Below the pieces are notes generated by a model. That model had not been told where the DNA came from. It saw only the letters and a list, made by a program, of their open reading frames with translations, and did not search any database. Of a DNA stretch of 29,588 bases, positions 15,510 to 23,623 are shown in pieces; within the stretch, counting starts at the first letter, position 1; the number at the start of each line of letters is the position of its first letter. This DNA comes from Lysobacteraceae bacterium UBA6001 (GTDB lineage Bacteria > Pseudomonadota > Gammaproteobacteria > Xanthomonadales > Xanthomonadaceae), in NCBI GenBank assembly GCA_002429615.1, contig DJAN01000143.1, forward strand, positions 1 to 29,588. Direction: 5' to 3'. A program made the translations under genes and the position numbers.

Positions 15510-16808
15510 ATGCTCGAAGGTTTGGGAAGGATCGGCTTCGGCCTGTTCGGGTTGGCGGTGCTCATCGGCATCACCTGGCTGTTCTCCAACAACAAGCGCG
15601 CGGTGGACTGGCGGCTGGTGCTGACCGGCCTCGCCCTGCAGATCGGTTTCGCCACGCTGGTGCTGCTGGTGCCGGGCGGACGCAAGGTGTTCGACTGGCT
15701 CGGCCAGGCCTTCGTGAAGGTGCTGAGCTTCGTCAACGAAGGCTCGAACTTCATCTTCGGCAGCCTGATGGACGTCAAGAGCTACGGCTTCATCTTCGCC
15801 TTCCAGGTGCTGCCGACGATCATCTTCTTCTCGGCGCTGATGGGTGTGCTGTACCACCTGGGCGTGATGCAGGCGGTGGTCAAGGCGATGGCGTGGGCGA
15901 TCACCAAGGTGATGCGCGTGTCCGGCGCGGAGACCACCAGCGTGTGCGCCAGCGTGTTCATCGGCCAGACCGAAGCGCCGCTGACCGTGCGCCCGTACAT
16001 CTCCAAGATGACCCAGTCCGAGCTGCTGACGATGATGATCGGCGGCATGGCGCACATCGCCGGCGGCGTGCTGGCGGCCTACGTGGGCATGCTCGGCGGT
16101 GGCGACCCGGTGCAGCAGGCGTTCTACGCCAAGCACCTGCTGGCGGCGAGCATCATGGCCGCGCCGGCCACGCTGGTGGTGGCCAAGCTGCTGGTGCCGG
16201 AGACCGGCACCCCGCTCACCCGCGGCACGGTGAAGATGGAAGTGGAGAAGACCACCTCCAACATCATCGACGCGGCCGCCGCCGGTGCCGGCGACGGCCT
16301 GCGCCTGGCGCTGAACATCGGCGCGATGCTGCTGGCCTTCATCGCCCTGATCGCGCTGGTCAACGCGCCGCTGACCTGGATCGGCGACGTCACCGGCCTG
16401 GCCACGGCGATCGGCCGTCCGACCAACCTCTCCACCCTGTTCGGCTTCGTGCTGGCGCCGGTGGCCTGGGTGATCGGCACGCCGTGGGCGGATGCGACCA
16501 CGGTCGGCTCGCTGATCGGCCAGAAGGTGGTGATCAACGAGTTCGTCGCGTATACCGAACTGTCGCGCATCGTGAACGGCCAGATGCCGGGCGTGTCGCT
16601 GAGCCAGGAGGGCGGCCTGATCGCCACCTACGCGCTGTGCGGCTTCGCCAATTTCAGCTCGATCGCGATCCAGCTCGGCGGCATCGGCGGCCTGGCCCCG
16701 GAGCGTCGTCACGACCTGGCCAAGTTCGGCCTGCGTGCGGTGCTCGGCGGCTCGATCGCCACGTTCATGACCGCGACCATCGCCGGCGTGCTGACGCACT
16801 TCGGCTGA
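15510..16808 (+). CDS. CNT-family nucleoside transporter (NupC-like)
   Basis: The 432-residue inner-membrane symporter imports nucleosides with protons or sodium. It has about eight to ten membrane segments and the concentrative transporter motifs: SVFIGQTEAPL, IGGMAHIAGGVLAAY, WVIGTPWADA, INEFVAYTEL and YALCGFANFSSIAIQLGG. The start is ATG 15510 after GGGGGAT; the open frame to 15450 is not conserved in character. It is followed after 63 bases by a PfkB kinase on the same strand, which fits nucleoside uptake and salvage of the sugar or nucleoside. Confidence 0.95.
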   Translation: MLEGLGRIGFGLFGLAVLIGITWLFSNNKRAVDWRLVLTGLALQIGFATLVLLVPGGRKVFDWLGQAFVKVLSFVNEGSNFIFGSLMDVKSYGFIFAFQVLPTIIFFSALMGVLYHLGVMQAVVKAMAWAITKVMRVSGAETTSVCASVFIGQTEAPLTVRPYISKMTQSELLTMMIGGMAHIAGGVLAAYVGMLGGGDPVQQAFYAKHLLAASIMAAPATLVVAKLLVPETGTPLTRGTVKMEVEKTTSNIIDAAAAGAGDGLRLALNIGAMLLAFIALIALVNAPLTWIGDVTGLATAIGRPTNLSTLFGFVLAPVAWVIGTPWADATTVGSLIGQKVVINEFVAYTELSRIVNGQMPGVSLSQEGGLIATYALCGFANFSSIAIQLGGIGGLAPERRHDLAKFGLRAVLGGSIATFMTATIAGVLTHFG

Positions 16809-16871
16809 TCGGCCCCGCGGCCTGCGTTGTGTAACCGCAATACCCCCAATCGCAACAAGAAGAGAAGCCTT

Positions 16872-17819
16872 ATGAGTTCGGTCGTCGTCGTCGGTTCGTT
16901 CAATGTCGATCATGTGTGGCGCTGCGAATCGCTGCCGGCGCCAGGCGCGACGATCGCCGGCCGCTACAGCACCGGCCCGGGCGGCAAGGGCTTCAACCAG
17001 GCCGTGGCCAGCGCACGTGCGGGCGCGCGCACGCACTTCGTGTGCGCGCTGGGCGATGACGCCGGCGGCACGATGGCACGCGGCCTGGCCACCCAGGACG
17101 GCATCACCCTGATCGCCGAGGCGAGCAGCGAGCCGACCGGCACCGGCGGCATCTACGTGGACGCGCACGGCCGCAACACCATCGTGATCGGCCCGGGCGC
17201 GAACGCGGTGCTGAGCGAAGGCTTCATCGCCGCGCAGCAATCGCTGGTGGCCGGTGCGCGCGTGCTGCTGGCGCAGCTGGAGTCGCCGGTGGAAACCATC
17301 GAGGCGGCGCTGGCGCTGGCGCGCGATGCCGGCGTGACCACGGTCTTGAACGCCGCGCCCGCCAATGCACCGAGCTCGATCGGCCTGCTCAAGCTTGCCG
17401 ACGTGCTGACCCCGAACGAGACCGAGTTTGCCGCCCTGCTCAGCCGCCATGTCGGCGAGCGGTTGAATGCCGATGACGTGGCCGCGCTGGATGGCGGCAG
17501 CCTGCATGCCCTGTGCCGCAAGCTGTCGGCCGGCACCGTGGTGGTCACGCTGGGTTCGGTGGGCTGTTTCGTGTCGCACGCGGATGAACAGCTGCGTGGT
17601 GATGCGCAACCGTATTACCGCGTGGCTGCGGAGGCGGCGCAGACGATCGATACGACCGGCGCCGGCGATGCGTTCAACGGCGCGCTGGCCGCTTCGCTGG
17701 CGCAGCTGCCGTCCGAGCCGTTCGCGCAGCATGTGCGTTTCGCTACCCGCTTCGCCGGCCGCTCGACCGAGGCCGAAGGCGCCGCGGTCTCGATGCCGAA
17801 GCTTACGCCGCAGGCGTAA
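16872..17819 (+). CDS. Ribokinase-family (PfkB) carbohydrate or nucleoside kinase
   Basis: The 315-residue cytoplasmic kinase carries both PfkB signatures: GPGGKGFNQAVA (about 35-46) and DTTGAGDAFNGALA with the catalytic base Asp266. SFNVDHVWRC, LNAAPAN and LTPNETEF also fit ribokinase. Ribose is the default substrate, but the co-directional nucleoside transporter makes a nucleoside kinase (inosine, guanosine or adenosine) a real alternative. AGAAG lies before ATG 16872. A cluster of hairpins follows the stop. Confidence 0.9.
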   Translation: MSSVVVVGSFNVDHVWRCESLPAPGATIAGRYSTGPGGKGFNQAVASARAGARTHFVCALGDDAGGTMARGLATQDGITLIAEASSEPTGTGGIYVDAHGRNTIVIGPGANAVLSEGFIAAQQSLVAGARVLLAQLESPVETIEAALALARDAGVTTVLNAAPANAPSSIGLLKLADVLTPNETEFAALLSRHVGERLNADDVAALDGGSLHALCRKLSAGTVVVTLGSVGCFVSHADEQLRGDAQPYYRVAAEAAQTIDTTGAGDAFNGALAASLAQLPSEPFAQHVRFATRFAGRSTEAEGAAVSMPKLTPQA

Positions 17820-17853
17820 GGGGTGCGGCGTAGCCTGCGCAGCAGGCTTCGCC

Positions 17854-17882
17854 CCCAAGGTTGCGCTTCGCGAAACCTTGGG
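17854..17882. terminator. Long hairpin after ribokinase-type gene
   Basis: CCCAAGGTT and AACCTTGGG form a 9-base-pair outer stem, with an inner GCG/CGC stem capped by CTT. It lies 35 bases past the kinase stop and is the best terminator candidate there, although no T run follows. Confidence 0.5.
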
Positions 17883-17922
17883 CCCCGCTTCCTCCCTCGC
17901 CTATCCCCCGCGCCTTCGGCGC

Positions 17923-17944
17923 GCCCCCCTTAACAAAGGGGGGC
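17923..17944. repeat. Perfect 9-pair inverted repeat
   Basis: GCCCCCCTT and AAGGGGGGC flank the 4-base loop AACA. It directly abuts another hairpin at 17909-17923. This looks like a dispersed intergenic palindrome rather than a classical terminator. Confidence 0.5.
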
Positions 17945-18020
17945 TCTCCTCCAGTCGAATCACCGCGACCTTCGTGGCGGCACTCCCGATTCGCCCCGCC
18001 ACTGATACTCCCTCCTCACT

Positions 18021-18044
18021 GTAGGAGCGGCTTCAGCCGCGACC
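18021..18044 (+). repeat. REP unit 1 (GTAG type)
   Basis: GTAGGAGCGGCTTCAGCCGC and the following GACC form a GTAG-headed REP with stem GCGGCT/AGCCGC. A near-identical copy in the opposite orientation is at 29336-29359. REPs of this kind are moved by RAYT transposases in Xanthomonadaceae and Pseudomonas; none is encoded here. Confidence 0.85.
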
Positions 18045-18055
18045 CATGAACCCTT

Positions 18056-18079
18056 GTGGGAGGGGCTTCAGCCCCGACA
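18056..18079 (+). repeat. REP unit 2 (GTGG variant)
   Basis: GTGGGAGGGGCTTCAGCCCC plus GACA is the same design as unit 1 with a changed stem (GGGGCT/AGCCCC). Both strands of the stem changed together, so pairing is kept. It lies 11 bases after unit 1 in the same orientation. Confidence 0.8.
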
Positions 18080-18116
18080 GCCCTGCCCGCCCGCCGGCCC
18101 TCTACCCGCCCGGCGG

Positions 18117-18122
18117 TACAAT
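18117..18122 (+). promoter_or_regulatory. -10-like TACAAT just before dusB
   Basis: TACAAT ends six bases before the dusB ATG at 18129, which would place transcription start at or next to the start codon. No clear -35 box is seen in the GC-rich DNA upstream and no Shine-Dalgarno core precedes the ATG. Both fit a leaderless message but do not prove it. Confidence 0.4.
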
Positions 18123-18128
18123 GGACAC

Positions 18129-19127
18129 ATGCGCATCGGCCCCCACCTGATCGAACCCCGCGTGATCCTGGCCCCGATGGCCGGCGTCACCGACAAGCCG
18201 TTCCGGCAGCTGTGCAAACGGCTGGGCGCCGGCCTGGCGGTCTCCGAAATGACCATCAGCGATCCGCGCTTCTGGAATACGCGCAAGTCCATCCACCGCA
18301 TGGACCATGCCGGCGAGCCGGACCCGATCAGCGTGCAGATCGCCGGCACCGAACCCCAGCAGCTGGCCGAGGCGGCGCGCTACAACGTGGACCACGGCGC
18401 GCAGATCATCGACATCAACATGGGCTGCCCCGCCAAGAAGGTCTGCAACGCCTGGGCCGGCTCGGCCCTGATGCGCGACGAGACCCTCGTGGCGCGCATC
18501 CTCGAAGCGGTGGTGAACGCGGTGCCGGTCCCGGTGACGCTGAAGATCCGCACCGGCTGGGACTGCGACCATCGCAACGGCCCGGCCATCGCACGCATCG
18601 CCGAGGACAGCGGCATCGCCGCGCTCACCGTGCACGGCCGTACCCGCGACCAGCACTACACCGGGCAGGCCGAGTACCAGACCATCGCGGCGATCAAGGC
18701 CGCACTGCGCATCCCGGTGATCGCCAACGGCGATATCGATTCGCCGCACAAGGCGCGCCAGGTCCTCGACGAGACCGGTGCCGATGCGGTGATGATCGGT
18801 CGCGCGGCGCAAGGGCGCCCATGGATCTTCCGCGAGGTCGCGCACTTCCTCGCCAGCGGCGAACGGCTGCCGCCCCCGACGCTGGCGTTCGTGCGCGACA
18901 CCCTGCTCGGCCACCTCGCCGATCTGCATGCGTTCTATGGCGAACCACAAGGCGTGCGCATCGCGCGCAAGCACCTGGGCTGGTACGCCAAGGACCATCC
19001 GGAAAGCGGCCAGTTCCGCGCGGTGGTCAACCGCGCCGAGACCCCCGAGGCGCAGCTGGCCCTGACCCGCGACTACTTCGACGCGCTGATCGCCGGTGTC
19101 GCACCGGCCCTGCAGTCCGCCGCCTGA
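18129..19127 (+). CDS. dusB: tRNA-dihydrouridine synthase B
   Basis: FMN enzyme that reduces uridine to dihydrouridine in the tRNA D-loop, using NADPH. The 332-residue product has the DUS barrel: LAPMAGVTDKPFRQL near residue 15, VSEMTISDPRFW, the catalytic Cys100 in INMGCPAKKV, TVHGRTRDQHYTG, IANGDI and MIGRAAQGRPW. MRIGPHLI and the NMGCPAKKV spacing mark DusB rather than DusA or DusC. In many gammaproteobacteria fis follows dusB; here a methyltransferase does. The start is ATG 18129; the ATG at 18121 is in another frame. Confidence 0.95.
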   Translation: MRIGPHLIEPRVILAPMAGVTDKPFRQLCKRLGAGLAVSEMTISDPRFWNTRKSIHRMDHAGEPDPISVQIAGTEPQQLAEAARYNVDHGAQIIDINMGCPAKKVCNAWAGSALMRDETLVARILEAVVNAVPVPVTLKIRTGWDCDHRNGPAIARIAEDSGIAALTVHGRTRDQHYTGQAEYQTIAAIKAALRIPVIANGDIDSPHKARQVLDETGADAVMIGRAAQGRPWIFREVAHFLASGERLPPPTLAFVRDTLLGHLADLHAFYGEPQGVRIARKHLGWYAKDHPESGQFRAVVNRAETPEAQLALTRDYFDALIAGVAPALQSAA

Positions 19128-19147
19128 CCTCTCCTTCGGAGCGCCCC

Positions 19148-19975
19148 ATGAGCTCGCCGATCGCTTCGCCCACCTACCTGCACGGCTTTTCCGATACCGA
19201 ACAGGCACGCCTGGTGAAACAGGCCCGCCTGCTGGAAGCCACGCTGTTCAACCAGATCGACTACACCGGGGTACGCCGCCTGCTGGAGGTTGGCAGCGGC
19301 GTGGGCGCGCAGACCGAGATCCTGCTGCGGCGCTTCCCCGACCTGCACGTCACCGGCGTGGACCTCAGCGAATCCCAGCTGGCCTCGGCGCGCGCCAACC
19401 TCGAACGCCTGCCCTGGTGCCGCGACCGCTACGACCTGCACCAGGCCGATGCCGGCAACCTGCCGTTCGAGCCGCGCCAGTTCGACGCGGCCTTCCTGTG
19501 CTGGGTGCTGGAACACGTGCCCTCGCCCGCACGCGTGCTCAGCGAGGTGCGCCGCGTGCTGGCACCGGGCTCGCCGGTATACGTGACCGAGGTGATGAAT
19601 GCCTCGTTCCTGCTGCATCCGTATTCGCCCAACGTCTGGCGTTACTGGATGGCATTCAACGACTTCCAGTACGACCACGGCGGCGACCCGTTCGTCGGCG
19701 CCAAGCTCGGCAACCTGCTGCTCGCCGGCGGCTTCCGCGACGTGCATACCGAGATCAAGACCCTGCACCTGGACAACCGCGAGCCGGCCCGGCGCAAGAC
19801 CATGATCGCGTTCTGGGAGGAACTGCTGCTCTCGGCGGCCGACCAGCTGCTGCAGGCCGGCTCGGTGAGCGAGGACATCGTCGCCGGCATGCGCCGCGAG
19901 ATGAACGAGGTGCAGAACGATCCCGACGCGGTGTTCTTCTATTCCTTCGTGCAGGCGCGCGCCACGGTCTATTGA
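19148..19975 (+). CDS. Class I SAM-dependent methyltransferase
   Basis: The 275-residue protein has a Rossmann methyltransferase fold: motif I RRLLEVGSGVGAQTEILL (about 42-59), the acidic end of strand 2 in VTGVDLS, HQADAGNLPF, FDAAFLCWVLEHVPSP (motif IV region) and LSEVRRVLAPGSPVYVTEV. This is the Methyltransf_11/25 layout for small-molecule or lipid substrates; nothing in the sequence names the target. GGAG lies six bases before ATG 19148, 20 bases after dusB, so the two are probably cotranscribed. Its 3' end overlaps the convergent membrane hydrolase gene by seven bases. Confidence 0.88.
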   Translation: MSSPIASPTYLHGFSDTEQARLVKQARLLEATLFNQIDYTGVRRLLEVGSGVGAQTEILLRRFPDLHVTGVDLSESQLASARANLERLPWCRDRYDLHQADAGNLPFEPRQFDAAFLCWVLEHVPSPARVLSEVRRVLAPGSPVYVTEVMNASFLLHPYSPNVWRYWMAFNDFQYDHGGDPFVGAKLGNLLLAGGFRDVHTEIKTLHLDNREPARRKTMIAFWEELLLSAADQLLQAGSVSEDIVAGMRREMNEVQNDPDAVFFYSFVQARATVY

Positions 19976-21015
19976 GCCGGGGCGGGCGGCGCCTGCCAGA
20001 TCCGCGCCCACATCCGTGCAAGCGCCTCGCGCAGGTGCCCGCGCGCCACCGGGGCGCGATAGGCACCCTGCAGCTGCCGCGGCGGGATTTCCTCCCAGCG
20101 TCCTTCCGGCGTCTGTCGCGCGACGGCGAAGTTGAAGTTGTATTCCGGCTCCAGCCCCATGCGCAGGTCGCTCAGCACCAGTTCGCCATCGACCACCTGC
20201 GCGCGCATGAAGCCGCGGTTGAACCAGTTCAGCCGCTGCACCGCGGGCAGCGCGGCGGTCTCGGCCAACGCCTGCACCTGGCTGGGATAGCCGGTGAAGG
20301 ACATCGGCCCGCGGTCGGCCACCAGCGAACGCTCGCCGATCACGTAGCCGTTCGGCGTCATCGCCACCACGCGCCACAGCAGCGTGTTGAACGGCATCGG
20401 CACCGAGAAGCGCGGCGCATCCGCCAGGCCCATCGCCGCCAGCGCGCGGTCGGCCTCGCGGTCGACGAGATGCTTGGCCAGCAGCGACCATCCCAGGTAC
20501 GCGCTGCTCAGTACCAGCCCGGCCACCAGCGCGCGCTGCGCCAGCGGCCGCTGCGGCACGCACCAGGCGATCACGCAGGCCAGTGCCAGCCACACCGTAT
20601 AGAGCGGATCAATGATGAAGACGCTCGACCACATCGTCGGATGCGGATGCAGCGGCCACCACAGCTGGGTGCCATAGACGGTGAAGGCGTCCAGCAGCGG
20701 ATGCGTCACCAGCGCCAGCTGCATCGCCCAGAACCAGCGCCGCGGCGACTGTGCCACGCGGCCGTGGCCGAAATGCCGGAACAGCGTCCAGATCAACGCA
20801 CCCAGCAGCGGCAGCACGAACAACGAATGGCTGAAACTGCGGTGCACCGTCATCAGCGTGACCGGGTTGTCGCTGGCCGCCCACAGCACCAGCGCGTCCA
20901 GGTCGGGCACAGTGGCAAGCGCGGCACCGGCCAGCAGGGCCGCGCGACGATGCCGCGCCGGCGCAATGGCGGCGGCGACAGCGCCGCCGAGGACGATCTG
21001 GGTCAACGAATCCAT
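19969..21015 (-). CDS. DUF457/YdjM-type membrane-bound metal-dependent hydrolase
   Basis: The 348-residue inner-membrane protein begins MDSLTQIVLGGAVAAAI and has metal-ligand-like motifs of the YdjM/DUF457 family: TVPDLDALV, HRSFSHSLFVLPLLG, and VTHPLLDAFTVYGTQLWWP. About five membrane helices fill the first ~200 residues, followed by a soluble C-terminal domain of about 140 residues. LexA-regulated YdjM is the E. coli relative; no LexA box is seen here. The ATG at 21015 is preferred over 21030. The stop (TAG) overlaps the end of the convergent methyltransferase gene. Substrate unknown. Confidence 0.85.
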   Translation of the reverse strand: MDSLTQIVLGGAVAAAIAPARHRRAALLAGAALATVPDLDALVLWAASDNPVTLMTVHRSFSHSLFVLPLLGALIWTLFRHFGHGRVAQSPRRWFWAMQLALVTHPLLDAFTVYGTQLWWPLHPHPTMWSSVFIIDPLYTVWLALACVIAWCVPQRPLAQRALVAGLVLSSAYLGWSLLAKHLVDREADRALAAMGLADAPRFSVPMPFNTLLWRVVAMTPNGYVIGERSLVADRGPMSFTGYPSQVQALAETAALPAVQRLNWFNRGFMRAQVVDGELVLSDLRMGLEPEYNFNFAVARQTPEGRWEEIPPRQLQGAYRAPVARGHLREALARMWARIWQAPPAPAQ

Positions 21016-21032
21016 GCGGGCAACAGCCACTC

Positions 21033-21050
21033 CGGCGGAATTGTCCGCCG
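21033..21050. promoter_or_regulatory. Inverted repeat before DUF457-type gene
   Basis: CGGCGGA and TCCGCCG flank ATTG, 18 bases upstream of the ATG at 21015. It could hide the ribosome site when folded, or be a partial terminator after the upstream phosphoesterase gene. Confidence 0.35.
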
Positions 21051-21080
21051 AAGATAGCCGCTAACTGGCGCGAGCGCGCG

Positions 21081-21098
21081 GCCAGCGGCCCCGCTGGC
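21081..21098. terminator. Hairpin after phosphoesterase gene
   Basis: GCCAGCG and CGCTGGC form a 7-base-pair stem with a 4-base loop, 16 bases past the phosphoesterase stop at 21114 on the minus strand. No T run follows. Confidence 0.4.
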
Positions 21099-21113
21099 GC
21101 CGCGACGTGGGGC

Positions 21114-21920
21114 TCAGGCCGCCCGCGAAAGCGCCGGCAGTGCCTGCGGGGCCAGCGACGACAGCACCTTGCCGGTATGGTCGATCAGCTGCAGCTCACC
21201 GCTGGCGGTTTCCTGCAGCGCGGTCAGGCTTTCGACCCAGTCGCCGTCATTGGCATAGACCAGGCCATCGCGCTCGATCAACGCGGCGCGATGGATGTGC
21301 CCGCAGACGATGCCGTCCAGGCCGCGTCGGCTTGCGTCCTCCAGGCCGGCACGGACGAAACGCTCGATGTAACGCTCGGCCGCCCCGCTCTGCCGCTTGA
21401 GGTATTCGGCCAGCGACCAGTAGCGCAGGCCGAAGCGCCGACGCAGCTGGTTGGTCAGGCGGTTGCCGGTGAGGATGCGGTAGTACAGCCAGTCGCCGAG
21501 TTTTTCCTGCAGCCCACCGAAGTGGGTGACTGCGTCGTAGTCGTCGCCATGCGTGACCAGCAGGCGCCGGCCATCGCGGGTGACATGGATGGCGCGGCGA
21601 CGCACCTGCATCACCGGCATCGCCAGGCCGCAGAAGCGGCGCAGCGCGCGGTCGTGGTTGCCGGGCACGTAGACCAGCGTGGTGCCGGCCGCCGCCTGCG
21701 CATGCAGCGCTTCGACCACGCGCTGGTGCGCGGCATCCCAGTGCGCGCGGCGCTGCGACATCCACCACAGGTCGACGATGTCGCCCACCAGGTACAGCGT
21801 CTGGCAGCGGACCGAGGCGATGAACTCCGCCGCTTCGGCGGCGTGGCAATGGCGCGAGCCGAGATGCAGGTCGGAAATGAACACGGCGCGGCGCGGCGGA
21901 TCGAGCACGGCAAGGTTCAT
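21114..21920 (-). CDS. LpxH-like metallophosphoesterase
   Basis: The 268-residue calcineurin-like phosphoesterase shows all metal motifs: SDLHLG (Asp17, His19), LVGDIVD (Asp47), PGNHD (Asn88, His89), VTHGDDYD (His124) and CGHIH (His208, His210). The spacing matches the UDP-2,3-diacylglucosamine pyrophosphatase branch. The sequence alone cannot say whether this is the LpxH of lipid A synthesis or a paralogue acting on another lipid pyrophosphate or phosphate. Its ATG overlaps the stop of the OlsF-like acyltransferase gene as ATGA, tying it to lipid acylation. Confidence 0.88.
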   Translation of the reverse strand: MNLAVLDPPRRAVFISDLHLGSRHCHAAEAAEFIASVRCQTLYLVGDIVDLWWMSQRRAHWDAAHQRVVEALHAQAAAGTTLVYVPGNHDRALRRFCGLAMPVMQVRRRAIHVTRDGRRLLVTHGDDYDAVTHFGGLQEKLGDWLYYRILTGNRLTNQLRRRFGLRYWSLAEYLKRQSGAAERYIERFVRAGLEDASRRGLDGIVCGHIHRAALIERDGLVYANDGDWVESLTALQETASGELQLIDHTGKVLSSLAPQALPALSRAA

Positions 21921-23623
21921 GCGTGGATCTCCGGGGTCGTGGGGGTACCGAGATAGCGTTCGCGCTTCTTCGGCTTCAGCCGCTGCAGGTCGACCTCGAT
22001 CAGGCCGTCGATGGCATCGCTGAAGTCCGGATCCACGCCGAAGGCGAGGAAGCGGGCACCGCCCGGCTCGCACAGTTCGACGTACTGCTTGTAGAGCATC
22101 GGCAAGGTGGCGCCAAGCGCATCCAGGTTTTCGCGCAGCACGCGCATCGCGGTGCCTGCGTCGAGGTCCTGGAACAATGCCGGCTGCTCGACGGTGAACG
22201 GTCGCTTGGCTGCCGCATGCGGCCGGCCATCGGCGTGGTAGCGCGCGTAGTAGGCGACGATCTGTTCGCGCGCGGCCAGCGGCAGCGAGGCGCTGATCGA
22301 CACCGCGCCGATCAGGTAGCGGATCGACGGATGCGCGCGCAGGTAGGCGCCGATGCCCTGCCAGAGATAGTCGATGCTGCGGCTGCCCCAGTATTCCGGG
22401 GTGACGAAGCTGCGTCCCAGCTCCAGCGCCTCGGCCAGGCGCGGCATCATCGCGTCGGAGTAATCGAACAATCCGGCGCTATACAGGCCGCCGAGGCCGC
22501 GATCGGCCAGCAGCCGCGCGCAGCGTGCCACGCGGTAGGCACCGGCGATGCGGACGGCACCGGCATCCCACAGCACGATGTGTTCGTACCAGGCGTCATA
22601 GCGGTCCAGGTCCAGTGCCTGTCCGCTGCCCTCGCCCACCTCGCGGAAGGTCAGCTCGCGCAGGCGGCCAATCTCGCGCAGCAGCGGCGCATCCGCCGCC
22701 AGCTGGCCCACGCGCACTTCCTTGCCGTCGGCGGTATGACCGAGCAGGCGCAGCGCGGCGACGCCCGCGGCGACCTGCGCCGGCGGTGTCGGCGCCGGCA
22801 GCGGCGCCTGTGCCGGCAACGGCCGCCGCGACAGCTCATAGAGCTCACGACGCAGCGCCTTGAGCACGCTGGCCTCGTCACCGCCGGCCGGATCGAGCTG
22901 GCGCAGCGTGCCCACGCGCAGCTGCAGCTGCTGCTGGCGGCGGCTCAGGGTCTCGCGCGCCAGCAGCACGGTGCCGGCCGGGCGGTACAGCGCCGAGGCC
23001 CCGTAGAAGAACGCCGAATTGCGCGCCTGCACGTGGACCGGCAACACCGGGGCGCCACTGCGCCGGGCGAAGCGCAGGAAGCCGCGACGCCAGTGGCTGT
23101 CGCGCACGCCGCGCCAGCCCAACCGCGAGACTTCCCCGGCCGGGAACACGATCACGCACTGCTCCTGTGCCAGCGCCTGCTCCACCGCCTCCAGGCTGGC
23201 GCGGCTCGGCTGCCCACCGAGGATGCGCACCGGCAGCAGCAACTCGCGCAGCGGCTCGACGGCGTTCAGCCAGTCATTGGCGACGATGCGCACATCGCGG
23301 CGACGGCGGCCGACCATGTCGAGCAGGGCCAGCGCATCGCGCGCGCCGGAAGGATGGTTGGCCAGCACCAGCACGCGGCCCTGGGCGGGAATCTCGCCCA
23401 GCGCGGCGGGGTCGGTATGCCAGCCCACCCGCAGGAAGGCCAGCGCGGCACGCACGAACGCCAGCCCGCGCACGTCGGTCTGTTCGGCCAGGAACCGCTC
23501 GGCGCCGGTCAACCCCGACCAGCGCCCGAAGCCGCGTACCAGCGGCCGCACCCAATGCCCCCGCCGGCCCGCGAACCACTGCGGGTACCGTTGCTGCAGG
23601 GCCGTTTCCAGCATCGTCGCCAT
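21917..23623 (-). CDS. OlsF-like bifunctional acyltransferase (PlsC-type + GNAT/OlsB-type)
   Basis: The 568-residue protein joins two acyltransferase domains. The N-terminal half (about 55-265) is PlsC-like, with ANHPSGARDALALL (His90, Asp96, an H-x5-D variant) and IVFPAGEVSR (159-167). A Pro/Ala linker (about 268-286) leads to a GNAT/OlsB-like half (about 300-500) with LELGRSFVTPEYWGSRSIDYLW (start 400) and YLIGAVSIS. This order matches OlsF of Serratia and Flavobacterium, whose C-terminal part N-acylates ornithine and whose N-terminal part adds the second acyl chain. ATG 23623 (MATMLETAL) is chosen; ATG 23719 is possible. It is divergent from metK. Amino-acid substrate is unproven. Confidence 0.8.
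   Translation of the reverse strand: MATMLETALQQRYPQWFAGRRGHWVRPLVRGFGRWSGLTGAERFLAEQTDVRGLAFVRAALAFLRVGWHTDPAALGEIPAQGRVLVLANHPSGARDALALLDMVGRRRRDVRIVANDWLNAVEPLRELLLPVRILGGQPSRASLEAVEQALAQEQCVIVFPAGEVSRLGWRGVRDSHWRRGFLRFARRSGAPVLPVHVQARNSAFFYGASALYRPAGTVLLARETLSRRQQQLQLRVGTLRQLDPAGGDEASVLKALRRELYELSRRPLPAQAPLPAPTPPAQVAAGVAALRLLGHTADGKEVRVGQLAADAPLLREIGRLRELTFREVGEGSGQALDLDRYDAWYEHIVLWDAGAVRIAGAYRVARCARLLADRGLGGLYSAGLFDYSDAMMPRLAEALELGRSFVTPEYWGSRSIDYLWQGIGAYLRAHPSIRYLIGAVSISASLPLAAREQIVAYYARYHADGRPHAAAKRPFTVEQPALFQDLDAGTAMRVLRENLDALGATLPMLYKQYVELCEPGGARFLAFGVDPDFSDAIDGLIEVDLQRLKPKKRERYLGTPTTPEIHA

Larger units (their letters stand above)
17820..18128. other. 309-base gap with five hairpins
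   Basis: No open frame of coding character is seen. In order it holds GCCTGC/GCAGGC (17833-17847), a long hairpin (17854-17882), CGCGCC/GGCGCG with loop TTC (17909-17923), a 9-pair hairpin (17923-17944), and two REP units (18021-18079), then the dusB start region. The density of inverted repeats suggests stacked mobile REP-type elements and termination sites. Confidence 0.75.

Noticed and set aside
15267..17858. 863-codon open frame on the minus strand opposite the nucleoside transporter and kinase
   Set aside because: It spans two clear genes on the other strand and the gap between them. Its His/Gln/Arg-rich composition is typical of a GC-driven shadow.
19128..19147. fis as the gene after dusB
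   Set aside because: The next gene is a clear Rossmann methyltransferase with a ribosome site 20 bases after dusB; no Fis-like helix-turn-helix is present.
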